Origin: JAUVAV01 sp965371665
Lineage (GTDB): Bacteria > Oederibacteriota > JAAXVQ01 > JAUVAV01
Reading direction: 5' to 3'
Assembly (NCBI GenBank): GCA_965371665.1
Contig: CBDUZI010000040.1
Location: 1 to 24,468 of the forward strand
Length of the DNA: 24,468 nucleotides
The position numbers were made by a program, and so were the translations under genes. This document shows, piece after piece, positions 13,795 through 21,950 of the stretch (its first letter is position 1; each line of letters opens with the position of its first letter). Below the pieces are notes generated by a model that worked only from the letters and a program-made list of their open reading frames with translations, was not told the origin of the DNA and did no database searches.

Positions 13795-13813
13795 TGAGTA
13801 GGAGGGTTTTAAA

Positions 13814-14605
13814 ATGAATATAATCGTTTTAATTAAGCAGGTGGTTGCCACGACTAACGTTAAAATCAACCCTGATACCGGTACTTTGATACGTGACGGC
13901 GTGGAGAGCATAATAAATCCCTTTGATGAATATGCCATTGAGGAAGGGCTTAGGATTAAGGAAAAGTTAGGCGGAAAAGTTACTGTAATTACCATGGGCC
14001 CGCCCCAGGGCAAGGAGGTTATCCGCAAGGCGATAGGCATGGGTGCAGATGAAGGATATTTAATTACCGACAAGCAGATTGCGGGTTCGGATACGTGGGC
14101 CACGGCCTATACCCTGGCCCAGGCCCTTAAAAAAATCGGTGATTATCAGCTAATTATCACCGGCAAGCAAGCCGTGGACGGTGATACGGCCCAGGTCGGT
14201 CCGGAAGTAGCCGCCTGCCTGGATTTACCCATAATTTCCTGGGTTCGGAAAATAGAGGAAATCAGTGATACCTCCATCCGGGCTGAGCGATTAATGGATG
14301 ACGGTTATGATGTCGTGGAAAGCCCGCTGCCCGCCCTGATCAGCGTGGTTAAGGAAATAAATGAACCGCGCCTGGAATCCCTCAAAGGAAAAATGAAGGC
14401 TAAAAAATATGAACCAATTATCTGGGGAGTCGGGGATATGCCCGGTTTTGATACCGCCCAGGTGGGGTTGCAAGGTTCACCCACGCGGGTGGTAAAAACC
14501 TTTACTCCTGCGCGGGAGTATAACGGTGAGAGAATTGAAGGTGATGCCGCGCAAGCCGCGGCCGTGTTGAGTCAGAAAATCAAAGCCTTGAATATTATTA
14601 AATAA
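13814..14605 (+). CDS. etfB: Electron transfer flavoprotein beta subunit
   Basis: The small subunit of the heterodimeric ETF that accepts electrons from acyl-CoA dehydrogenases. The 263-residue product begins MNIIVLIKQV and contains DTGTLIRDGVESIINPFDEYAIEEGL, split by no gaps. It also has VTVITMGPPQGKEVIRKAIGMGAD and the nucleotide-binding signature TGKQAVDGDTAQVGPEVA. The segments INP(F/D)D, SDTWATAYTL and DGDTAQVGP resemble those of anaerobic, potentially electron-bifurcating EtfB proteins. AGGAGGG precedes ATG 13814. etfA starts 29 bases after its stop. Confidence 0.94.
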   Translation: MNIIVLIKQVVATTNVKINPDTGTLIRDGVESIINPFDEYAIEEGLRIKEKLGGKVTVITMGPPQGKEVIRKAIGMGADEGYLITDKQIAGSDTWATAYTLAQALKKIGDYQLIITGKQAVDGDTAQVGPEVAACLDLPIISWVRKIEEISDTSIRAERLMDDGYDVVESPLPALISVVKEINEPRLESLKGKMKAKKYEPIIWGVGDMPGFDTAQVGLQGSPTRVVKTFTPAREYNGERIEGDAAQAAAVLSQKIKALNIIK

Positions 14606-14634
14606 GCATAACCGGCTAAGGAGGAATAAGCGTT

Positions 14635-15636
14635 ATGGATATTAAGGATTCCAAAAATGTCTGGATTTTCGCCGAACAGCGCGAAGGCCGGTTGAGTTCC
14701 GTTACTCACGAGTTACTGGGAGCGGGACGTAAATTAGCCGATGACCTGGGAGAAAAATTAACCGCGGTTCTCCTGGGACACGGTATGCGTCCGGCGGCGG
14801 ATGAATTGATAGCTTTTGGCGCTGACCAGGTGTTTTATCTCGACAGCCCGTTGTTTGCTAAATTTCAGGATGAACCCTTTGCCGAGGCGCTTACCCGCCT
14901 GGCCCAAGAACATAGACCTGCGATTTTGCTGGCCGGCGCTACCGCCATCGGACGTTCTTTTATACCTCGCGTGGCCGCCCAGTTGAAAACCGGAATGACC
15001 GCGGATTGCACCAGCCTGGAGATCGATCCGGATAAAAAAGTTCTGCTGGGAACCCGGCCGGCCTATGGCGGGAATATCATGGCTACGATTGTTTGCTCGG
15101 AGAGACGGCCGCAAATGGCAACGGTCCGGCCTAAGGTCATGAAACCGCTGGCGCGTGACGACTCCCGGCAGGGGGAAGTAATCGAGCGGAAGATTGGGGA
15201 AAATGAGCTTACGCTGCGGGCTCGCGTGGTGGACACAGTAAAGGAAGTGGAAGATACCTGCAATATAGCCGAAGCGGATATTATTGTTGCCGGGGGACGG
15301 GGCGTGGGAAACCGGGAAAATTTCCAGCTCGTGCATGATTTGGCCGCCGCCGTAGGCGGAGCGGTAGGCGCTTCCCGTGCCGTAGTGGACGCCGGGTGGG
15401 TACCCTATTCCCACCAGGTGGGGCAGACCGGGAAAACCGTCTGTCCCAAGGTTTATTTTGCCCTGGGAGTTTCCGGCGCGATTCAACACCTGGCCGGCAT
15501 GCAATCATCGGATATAATTATTGCCGTTAATAACAATCCGGATGCCGATATTTTCAAGGTAGCCACCTATGGTATTGTGGGAGATATTCACGAGGTGGTT
15601 CCGGAGCTGGTTAAGTGTTTTAAAAACGGGGCCTGA
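14635..15636 (+). CDS. etfA: Electron transfer flavoprotein alpha subunit
   Basis: The large FAD-binding subunit of ETF. The 333-residue product has an N-terminal domain starting KNVWIFAEQREGRLSSVTHE and LLAGATAIGRSFIPRVAAQL. The highly conserved C-terminal FAD domain includes VAGGRGVG, GASRAVVDAGWVP, QVGQTGKTVCPK and ALGVSGAIQHLAGM. It also has AVNNNPDADIF and ATYGIVGD. AAGGAGGAAT precedes the ATG. It forms a functional unit with etfB and the acyl-CoA dehydrogenase. The next gene starts only eight bases after its stop. Confidence 0.95.
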   Translation: MDIKDSKNVWIFAEQREGRLSSVTHELLGAGRKLADDLGEKLTAVLLGHGMRPAADELIAFGADQVFYLDSPLFAKFQDEPFAEALTRLAQEHRPAILLAGATAIGRSFIPRVAAQLKTGMTADCTSLEIDPDKKVLLGTRPAYGGNIMATIVCSERRPQMATVRPKVMKPLARDDSRQGEVIERKIGENELTLRARVVDTVKEVEDTCNIAEADIIVAGGRGVGNRENFQLVHDLAAAVGGAVGASRAVVDAGWVPYSHQVGQTGKTVCPKVYFALGVSGAIQHLAGMQSSDIIIAVNNNPDADIFKVATYGIVGDIHEVVPELVKCFKNGA

Positions 15637-15644
15637 ATTGTATT

Positions 15645-18005
15645 ATGGCCGCGAAAAAGGGTTGCGGCAGATGGGTTCCGGTCGTGCTGGTTTTGGGCGT
15701 GTTATTTCAGCCGGACGGAGCAGGCGCGGCCTATTCTAATGGTAATGCCGACTCCCGTACCACTACCCGCCCGGCGGCTGTGGTGCTGGAGTATTTTCCG
15801 CGGGCGCCCGAACTTTCCCGTCTGAAATTTCATTTTCCATCCGCTTTTAATCTGGATACCCGCCTGAGTTTGCGCTATTTTCACCCGCTGGTTCAGAGCA
15901 TAGGTTTCTCAAATAAACATTGCGGGCCGGAAGGCCGGGTGTTGCTTCCGGGCAACCGGCAATATAACTCGAAATTGATATTTTCACTTCGCACCGCCGA
16001 TCAGCGGCGAAGCTTGATTCCGGGAGTCGACGGGGCCGGAGTTACGGTTTACCTGGGACCCGGCCGGATAAAGGAAGAATGGATATGGCCGGACGGCCTG
16101 GCCCTGTCACGCATATGTTTTCATCCTCAATCAAGCCATGCCGTGGGCATTCGCTTTACGGTTCATAACCGGAGTAAATATACTTTGAATGGCCTCCGGT
16201 TGGAGGCCCGCCTGCATGATCCGGAGATTACCGCCCGCTTTCGCAATCCTGAAAACCGAAAAGAAGTGGATGATGAAATATTTGCTGATCCGCGCAGCGG
16301 CATTTTATATCATAGGGATGGCACGGTACGTGAGGAGAGTTGGTTAGCCGCCGGCTGGGGACCGGAAAGCGGTTTGATTACCAGCGGAGAATCCCAGGAG
16401 GAGACTTCGGCTTTTTCCGGTACCCGGAATCCGGAGAGCGCGGATTTGTTGGTTTCATTAGAAACCCCGGCTCAGGATTTAGCCCCGGGCCAACCCCAAA
16501 CCTCAATTTTCTGGATGACCTGGGGGTATGACCGTCATACTGTAACGCGGTTTATGGGAAACCTGCGCCGTCATCCCGGATATGGGCGTTGGGAGGAGAA
16601 AATTAATGCCTCCAATTCACAAGGCATGACTTTTACCTGCCGGGACCCTTACTTGACCTACCTCTTTCAGTCGGTTAAATCCTGGACTTTCTGGATGGCC
16701 AGCCTTGATCCCTTTGGGTATCCTCTTTTTTCATCTACCACGGAGCCGGACGCGGCTGGGCCGGAAAAAGCTGTGTCCGGGATGGACGCTTTATTGGCTT
16801 TTGGCCTAACCAAGACGGTTAAGAAGTTCCTGGACCATTGGCTGGACCAACGATCAGAGACCCCGGACGCGGCTTACACCCTGATTATGTGCTGGCAATA
16901 TTATTTGATGACCCATGATAAAAAGTGGTTGGACGAAAATATTGAGCGTATTCAAGAACTGCTTAAGTACCTGGCTAGTATGGACCGAACCGGTGACGGA
17001 TTGCCGGAATATGACTTTTCCCTGCAACCATCGCGATCCTGGTCCGGTATCCGGACCGGGGATTCCTGCTCGGAGATGCAATTAGTAGTTCCCGCTATGG
17101 CGGCGATCCGGGCTTTCCGTTCCGGCGAAAAGCTTTTAAAGGCCGCAACCGGAAGGAAGTCCATATTGGCCGGGAAGTATCGGATTTTGGCCAAACAATG
17201 CGAGCAGACTCTTGCCCGGCAATATTGGGAGCCGGGATTGGGGAGCCGGGGTTATTATGCTTTTGCCCGGATGGTGGATCGCGGCTTAACGATTAAGCAT
17301 CGTGCCGCCGGCGTGGTTGAGGCGGTTCTGCATCAAGTCGGGGATGCCCCTAAGCGGACGGCCATCCTGCACGAACTATGGTCCAATACCGATTGGCGCA
17401 ATTCCGGCGGGCAGTATTGCAAGATGATCAAGGATGATGCGCAGGCGGAGCCAGCGAATACAGTTTATGGGCGGGGGAGGGTTGATTTTAGGCGTACTCA
17501 CCAGGTGCTGATGGCTGGTTTTCTCCAACCGGAGTTAAACTCTCAGGCTCTGTCCCGGTTTCGGCATTATGCCCGGGCAGTAGTACTGGATTCGCAAATT
17601 CTGGCGCTGCCCGGTTCCTCGGATGACAATTCCGCCGGAGTTGATCTGGCCGCGCTTAACCTGATAGACCTGATCGTGCGGGGACTGGCAGGTTTGGAAC
17701 CGGATCCTCTCGGATTGCGCGTTCGTATTCCGGCTTATACCCAGCCGCTGGAGGTTGAATTAAAAGCATTTCCCTATCACGGCGCCAAAATCAATCTTCG
17801 GATTCAAGAGGCGTCTAAAGGAAAGAAGAACCGGATTACGGTTAATGGACGTAATTTCAAGCCGGGAGCCCTAATCACGGAACCAGAGCTCTCCGGCGGC
17901 CGGATTGATATTGTTATCCACCGCGTGGCGAAAAATAAAGTCTCCGGACGGAAGAAAAGCCGGGGTGCCCGGAAGGCCAAAACCAAGAGGAAAAGGGAGA
18001 GATAA
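15645..18005 (+). CDS. Secreted six-hairpin glycosidase-like protein
   Basis: A 786-residue protein that I cannot assign to a named enzyme. Residues 1-28 look like a signal peptide (basic start, VPVVLVLGVLF core, GAGA before AYS). The first ~320 residues look like a beta-rich domain. About 330-700 looks like the (alpha/alpha)6 toroid of glycosidases/phosphorylases: WMASLDPFGYPLF, a DRTGDGLPEYD loop (447-457) and repeated helix pairs. A beta C-terminal cap follows (KINLRIQ ... ITVNGRNFKPG). The last 24 residues are very basic (GRKKSRGARKAKTKRKRER). The likely role is binding or cleaving a polysaccharide outside the cytoplasm. The catalytic residues are not identifiable by eye. It starts eight bases after etfA with no ribosome binding site, so it is probably translated by readthrough or reinitiation. 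Confidence 0.6.
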   Translation: MAAKKGCGRWVPVVLVLGVLFQPDGAGAAYSNGNADSRTTTRPAAVVLEYFPRAPELSRLKFHFPSAFNLDTRLSLRYFHPLVQSIGFSNKHCGPEGRVLLPGNRQYNSKLIFSLRTADQRRSLIPGVDGAGVTVYLGPGRIKEEWIWPDGLALSRICFHPQSSHAVGIRFTVHNRSKYTLNGLRLEARLHDPEITARFRNPENRKEVDDEIFADPRSGILYHRDGTVREESWLAAGWGPESGLITSGESQEETSAFSGTRNPESADLLVSLETPAQDLAPGQPQTSIFWMTWGYDRHTVTRFMGNLRRHPGYGRWEEKINASNSQGMTFTCRDPYLTYLFQSVKSWTFWMASLDPFGYPLFSSTTEPDAAGPEKAVSGMDALLAFGLTKTVKKFLDHWLDQRSETPDAAYTLIMCWQYYLMTHDKKWLDENIERIQELLKYLASMDRTGDGLPEYDFSLQPSRSWSGIRTGDSCSEMQLVVPAMAAIRAFRSGEKLLKAATGRKSILAGKYRILAKQCEQTLARQYWEPGLGSRGYYAFARMVDRGLTIKHRAAGVVEAVLHQVGDAPKRTAILHELWSNTDWRNSGGQYCKMIKDDAQAEPANTVYGRGRVDFRRTHQVLMAGFLQPELNSQALSRFRHYARAVVLDSQILALPGSSDDNSAGVDLAALNLIDLIVRGLAGLEPDPLGLRVRIPAYTQPLEVELKAFPYHGAKINLRIQEASKGKKNRITVNGRNFKPGALITEPELSGGRIDIVIHRVAKNKVSGRKKSRGARKAKTKRKRER

Positions 18006-18027
18006 TCAAGGTTTTATAAATTAAAGA

Positions 18028-18056
18028 TTGACAAGTAAAAATATCTATGATAAAAA
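18028..18056 (+). promoter_or_regulatory. Probable sigma70 promoter upstream of rpsO
   Basis: TTGACA (18028-18033) is followed by 17 bases and TAAAAA (18051-18056), in very AT-rich DNA. A TATAAT at 18067-18072 lacks a matching -35. Transcription from the first would begin near 18063 and almost at once meet the hairpin terminator at 18078. Confidence 0.5.
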
Positions 18057-18077
18057 TATACCTCGATATAATAAGTC

Positions 18078-18124
18078 TCACTCCATGATTCTGTCTGCAA
18101 GGAGTGATATTTTTCTTCTTTTTT
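18078..18124 (+). terminator. Hairpin terminator 1 before rpsO
   Basis: TCACTCC (18078-18084) pairs with GGAGTGA (18101-18107) around a 16-base loop, followed by TATTTTTCTTCTTTTTT. It is 70 bases after the glycosidase-like gene's stop and can end that transcript. It can also truncate RNA from the promoter just upstream. Confidence 0.7.
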
Positions 18125-18146
18125 CCGGCATCGGCCGGTTTTTTTT
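18125..18146 (+). terminator. Hairpin terminator 2 before rpsO
   Basis: CCGGC (18125-18129) and GCCGG (18134-18138) enclose a 4-base loop, followed by eight T residues, making a compact classical terminator. Two terminators in tandem strongly insulate rpsO from the upstream gene. The leader beyond it holds a further hairpin (GGCTTTCC 18159-18166 with GGAAAAAGCC 18191-18200). Confidence 0.8.
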
Positions 18147-18266
18147 ATAAGCTGAAATGGCTTTCCTTTCCCCTTTCTAAACCGATAAATGGAAAAAGCC
18201 TGAATTCAGATATTTTAGGTTACTATTATTTTTAGGACAGATTTTAATTCAAGGAGGGAAAAGAAT

Positions 18267-18536
18267 ATGGCCTTGGTGAAAGAAATAAAAAAAACGCTGA
18301 TCGAAGAGAACAAAACGCATGAAAGCGATACGGGTTCGCCGGAAGTACAGATCGCCATTCTTTCCACACGGATCAATGGTTTGACTGATCACTTCAAGGA
18401 TCATAATAAAGATCATCATTCCCGTACAGGATTGCTCATGCTGGTCAGCAAGCGGCGCCGCCTCCTGGATTACTTAAAAAAACATCATGTTAACCGTTAC
18501 AAGGCGGTTATCAGCAAGCTGAACCTGCGTAAATAA
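18267..18536 (+). CDS. rpsO: 30S ribosomal protein S15
   Basis: Binds the central domain of 16S rRNA early in 30S assembly. The 89-residue length is exactly standard. Typical segments are HESDTGSPEVQIAILSTRI, LTDHFKDHNKDHHSRTGLL and VSKRRRLLDYLKK. AAGGAGGG lies nine bases before the ATG. It precedes pnp, the conserved rpsO-pnp pairing. S15 represses its own mRNA in several bacteria by binding leader RNA. The 120-base leader after the twin terminators contains a bulged hairpin that could serve this role, but that is inference. Confidence 0.97.
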   Translation: MALVKEIKKTLIEENKTHESDTGSPEVQIAILSTRINGLTDHFKDHNKDHHSRTGLLMLVSKRRRLLDYLKKHHVNRYKAVISKLNLRK

Positions 18537-18581
18537 AGCGGAGGGTACGTTTACCGTGACATTGACGTGGATACATTAAAT

Positions 18582-18605
18582 TACCCCGCACTGAAGAACG
18601 GGCTA
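18582..18605. repeat. Hairpin between rpsO and pnp
   Basis: TACCCCG and CGGGCTA flank CACTGAAGAA, giving a stem of about six pairs. A related hairpin (CCCCGCACTTCAGGCGGGG) follows pnp at 20842-20860, so a small repeat family is likely. No T tract follows, so it is not an obvious terminator. Confidence 0.35.
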
Positions 18606-18641
18606 TTTTGATCCAAGATGAAGAAAGGTATTATTTCTATT

Positions 18642-18691
18642 CTGTTGCATGACCGCATAGCAACGCGGGTATGCAACAGCTAACGTATTAA
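18642..18691 (+). ncRNA. Structured leader motif before pnp (copy 2)
   Basis: The outer stem CTGTTGCAT (18642-18650) pairs with ATGCAACAG (18671-18679). The inner stem CCGC/GCGG (18653-18656 with 18665-18668) closes an 8-base loop. CTAACGTATTAA (18680-18691) follows directly and its last A begins the AGGAGG ribosome site. The plsX leader (5621-5670) has the same 50-nt plan and identical tail but unrelated stem bases. In other bacteria the pnp leader is a long stem-loop cut by RNase III and bound by PNPase to limit its own synthesis. This hairpin is placed correctly for such control, though short. Confidence 0.5.
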
Positions 18692-18703
18692 GGAGGAATT
18701 ACA

Positions 18704-20827
18704 TTGGAAAAGATTCTAGTCAGCCGTGAAGTGGCCGGCCGTACACTTACAATTACTACCGGTCACATAGCCCGTCAAGCCCATGGGTCGGTGACAGTAC
18801 AATATGGCGGGACAGTGGTGCTGGCTACTGCGGTTTGCGCTCAGGGAATCCGTGAGGGATTGGATTTCCTGCCCCTAACGGTGGAATACCGCGAACGTAC
18901 CTACGCTGCGGGTAAAATACCGGGTGGTTTTTTCAAGCGGGGAGGCAGACCGGCCGATAAAGAAGTATTGACCTCCCGCTTAATCGACCGGGCCATACGG
19001 CCGCAGCTTCCCAAGGGGATGCGTAATGAGTTGCAGATTTATGCTCTGGTGATCTCGTCGGATCTGGAGAATAATTCCGACATCCCGGCATTGATCGGAG
19101 TCTCGGCCGCCCTGGGGATTTCGGATATTCCTTTTGAGAATATTCTCAGCGCTGTGCGGATTGGACGCATTAATGATGAGTTTGTGGCCAATCCCTCATT
19201 TGAACAGGTGACCCGCAGCGGATTGGATATAGTAGTAGCTGGCAGCCGGGATAATATAGTAATGGTGGAAGGGGAAGCCGAACAGGTTTCTGAGGAACTT
19301 GTACTCGAAGCTTTTAAAGTGGGCCAGGAATATATCCGGGAGGTCATTGATCTCCAGGAGGAGTTAATCGCGAAGGCCGGTAAACCTAAACGTATTTTGG
19401 AGATCAAAGAGATCGATGCTGGGTTGGAGAAGCAAATCCTGGATATTGATCAGGAAAAAATCGCGCAGGCTCTGCGTACCGAAGAAAAACAGGCGCGCAG
19501 CGCGGCCGTAGAGGAAGCTGCAAAAACTATACTCCAAAAACTGTCGGCGCAAATCGGGGAAGAAGCTTTTGCGGCCGTAGAATCTGATGCCAAAAAAATA
19601 CTGGATAAGATTGAAGTTGACGCGGTTCGCCGCGATATCGCCTTAAAACAAATCCGTCCGGACGGCCGGGGAGTTAAAGATGTAAGAACTATAACTGCCG
19701 AGATTAATGTTCTGCCGCGGCCGCATGGGTCCGCCATTTTTACCCGCGGCCAGACCCAGGCCCTGGTGGTTACCACTTTAGGCACGGGCTCGGATGAACA
19801 ATTGATAGAGCAGTTGGAACGGGAATATAAAAAGAATTTCATGCTTTATTATAATTTTCCCTCCTTTTCGGTGGGTGAAGCCCGTCCGGTTCGCGGACCC
19901 GGCCGGCGTGAGATCGGTCATGGTATGCTGGCCGAACGCGCGTTGGCTCCCTTGATTCCGGAAAAAGAAAAGTTTAATTACACTATTCAGATAACCTCGG
20001 ATATTCTGGAGTCTAACGGCTCCTCATCCATGGCCTCGGTTTGCGGCGCCTCGCTTTCCTTGATGGACGCCGGAGTGCCGATAAGTTCCCATGTAGCCGG
20101 CATAGCCATGGGTTTGGTGAAATATGAAGATACCCATACTATTCTGACCGATATCCAGGGCCTGGAAGATCACTTTGGAGATATGGATTTAAAGGTCGCC
20201 GGGACGGCAAGCGGAATCACCGCTATCCAGATGGATATTAAAATCAGCGGTCTTACCCATGACTTGTTAAAGCAGGCATTGGAACAGGCGCGGGAAGCCC
20301 GGATGTTTATTCTGGAAAAGATGAATCAGGCAATATCCGCGCCCAAAGCGGAATTGTCGGAATATGCTCCGAGAATCGTGAGCATTAATATCGATCCGGA
20401 CCAGATTCGGGATATCATCGGCCCGGGTGGAAAAATAATTAAAAAGCTTACCGAAGAGACCGGCACCAGTATTGACATCGAAGACAGTGGAAAGGTTTCC
20501 ATAGCAGCCCGTGATCCCAAGGCCGTTCAGGCGGCGATTGATCGAATCCGGAGTCTGGCACCCAAAGTGGAAATTGGAAAGATCTATGAAGGCGAAGTAA
20601 AAAAAATTATGGAATTCGGCGCGTTTGTAGAAGTCGTTCCGAATAAAGACGGTTTGGTGCATATCTCTCAGTTGGCCGAACATCGGGTAAACCGGGTCGA
20701 GGACGTGGTTAAAGAAGGCGACCGCGTGCAGGTTAAAGTTTTGGAAATCGATGACCGGGGCAAGATACGCCTATCCCTTAAGGATGCAGTAAAAGAAGTG
20801 AATGAAGGGAAAGAAATAAAGGCTTAA
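18704..20827 (+). CDS. pnp: Polyribonucleotide nucleotidyltransferase (PNPase)
   Basis: A 3'-5' phosphorolytic exoribonuclease of mRNA decay. The 707-residue product has the full domain set: first RNase PH domain (about 1-140, GGTVVLATAV and FFKRGGRP), a helical linker, and the second catalytic RNase PH domain (about 310-540, GRGVKDVRTI, RGQTQALV). A KH domain (IDPDQIRDIIGPGGKIIKK) and an S1 domain (GEVKKIMEFGAFVEVVPNKDGLVHISQL) follow. Translation starts at TTG 18704, seven bases after AGGAGG. The 50-nt structured leader lies directly upstream. A hairpin, CCCCGC/GCGGGG, follows the stop. Confidence 0.96.
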   Translation: MEKILVSREVAGRTLTITTGHIARQAHGSVTVQYGGTVVLATAVCAQGIREGLDFLPLTVEYRERTYAAGKIPGGFFKRGGRPADKEVLTSRLIDRAIRPQLPKGMRNELQIYALVISSDLENNSDIPALIGVSAALGISDIPFENILSAVRIGRINDEFVANPSFEQVTRSGLDIVVAGSRDNIVMVEGEAEQVSEELVLEAFKVGQEYIREVIDLQEELIAKAGKPKRILEIKEIDAGLEKQILDIDQEKIAQALRTEEKQARSAAVEEAAKTILQKLSAQIGEEAFAAVESDAKKILDKIEVDAVRRDIALKQIRPDGRGVKDVRTITAEINVLPRPHGSAIFTRGQTQALVVTTLGTGSDEQLIEQLEREYKKNFMLYYNFPSFSVGEARPVRGPGRREIGHGMLAERALAPLIPEKEKFNYTIQITSDILESNGSSSMASVCGASLSLMDAGVPISSHVAGIAMGLVKYEDTHTILTDIQGLEDHFGDMDLKVAGTASGITAIQMDIKISGLTHDLLKQALEQAREARMFILEKMNQAISAPKAELSEYAPRIVSINIDPDQIRDIIGPGGKIIKKLTEETGTSIDIEDSGKVSIAARDPKAVQAAIDRIRSLAPKVEIGKIYEGEVKKIMEFGAFVEVVPNKDGLVHISQLAEHRVNRVEDVVKEGDRVQVKVLEIDDRGKIRLSLKDAVKEVNEGKEIKA

Positions 20828-20841
20828 TACGTCACTGCGAA

Positions 20842-20912
20842 TTCCCCGCACTTCAGGCGGGGTAAATTCATTAAATTATAGGGCCGGCATGGAAGCCGGC
20901 TCCTACGGTTTG
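20842..20912. repeat. pnp 3' hairpin and GCCGGC palindrome
   Basis: CCCCGC (20843-20848) and GCGGGG pair around ACTTCAG, just after pnp, then TAAATT: a probable transcript-end hairpin with a weak T tract. Next, GGGCCGGCATGGAAGCCGGC and TCCTACGG (from about 20880) form a widespread type of interspersed palindrome. Together they fill the 103-base gap between the converging pnp and ATP-grasp genes, and may serve both as terminator. Confidence 0.5.
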
Positions 20913-20930
20913 GCCGCCACATAGGGTGCC

Positions 20931-21950
20931 CTACCTCCTGGCAGTAACCTCCCACCCCAGTTGCAGAATCCGCCGGATTAAATCGTGGTACGGAATTTTA
21001 GCTTTTAGAGCGGATTGCGCAAGTTCATCCTCTTTATTCAACGCCGGGTTGGGGTTCACCTCGATCACGTATATTTCATTTTTCGGGGTGAGACGAAGAT
21101 CCAGACGGCCATAGCCTTTTAATTGCAAGGCGCGGAAAGCCGTACGGCTGAGATGGGCAATTTTTTGCTCCGTGCCCTCAGGCAAAGGGGCGGCAAAAGT
21201 GTTTTTTATACCCCAGCGGCTGCGGAAATCTTCGTCCCATTTGGCTTTGAACGTGGCGAATTTGGGTTTTTCTTCCGGGAATTGGGTGAAAATAATCTCC
21301 CGCAGAGGGAGGACGCGCAGGCGGTGATTTCCCATCACACTGGCATACAATTCCCGGCCTTCAATATATTCTTCCACCAAGGCATCGGTATGATGATGTT
21401 CATGTAAAAAGAGAACGCGTTCCAGGCAGGCCGGCACGTTTTCAGCAAAAGAGCTCTGGGCTATTCCATCCGAGCCTTCCTGCCCGATGGGCTTGACAAA
21501 AACCGGGAATTTTAGCTGCCGGAGGCTCCGTCTTCTTTGCCCCAGGGGAAAAACTACCGAACGGGGGACCTTGATACGATGGGGGGAGAGGATACGTTTA
21601 GTAAATAATTTATTGCGGCAAATAGTAAGACTTGAGGACGGGGAACCGGTAAAGGGAACTTTAAGCAGTTCCAGCAGCCCGGCAATGCTGCTTTCATGCT
21701 TTCGTTCATTAGCAAAAGATTCCAGCAGATTAAACACGATATCCGGAGGGTGGCGGCGTATTTCCGTAATTAACGGACGAATACGGTCGTGAATGCCCAG
21801 AAGGCGGATTTCCTGGCCGATTTTGTTGAGAGCCGCGATAATATCCTGGATATTTTGCCAATCCTCAGGCCGGAAATGCTTGGCATAATCCGTTCCGTCC
21901 GGGCGCACCGGCATATCGAATATTAGCAGCACCTTGAGATGAGCTTTCAT
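20931..21950 (-). CDS. ATP-grasp ligase, D-Ala-D-Ala ligase-like
   Basis: A 339-residue protein with an ATP-grasp fold. The N-terminal domain includes DIVFNLLESF. FPVFVKPIGQEGSDGIA (about 148-164) is the ATP-binding lysine and glycine loop, EEYIEGREL the hinge. RLDLR and IEVNPNPALN (296-305) supply the metal-binding acidic and Asn residues. The class joins a carboxylate to an amine using ATP. It resembles Ddl but has EVNPNPAL where Ddl has EVNTLPG, so peptidoglycan D-Ala-D-Ala synthesis is uncertain. Its ATG overlaps the stop of the upstream metallopeptidase gene (ATGA), which implies a shared task on a peptide or amino-acid conjugate. That function is unknown. Confidence 0.8.
   Translation of the reverse strand: MKAHLKVLLIFDMPVRPDGTDYAKHFRPEDWQNIQDIIAALNKIGQEIRLLGIHDRIRPLITEIRRHPPDIVFNLLESFANERKHESSIAGLLELLKVPFTGSPSSSLTICRNKLFTKRILSPHRIKVPRSVVFPLGQRRRSLRQLKFPVFVKPIGQEGSDGIAQSSFAENVPACLERVLFLHEHHHTDALVEEYIEGRELYASVMGNHRLRVLPLREIIFTQFPEEKPKFATFKAKWDEDFRSRWGIKNTFAAPLPEGTEQKIAHLSRTAFRALQLKGYGRLDLRLTPKNEIYVIEVNPNPALNKEDELAQSALKAKIPYHDLIRRILQLGWEVTARR

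Noticed and set aside
14758..15504. 248-codon minus-strand frame opposite etfA
   Set aside because: etfA is unmistakable on the plus strand; the antisense frame is an artefact of GC-rich codons.
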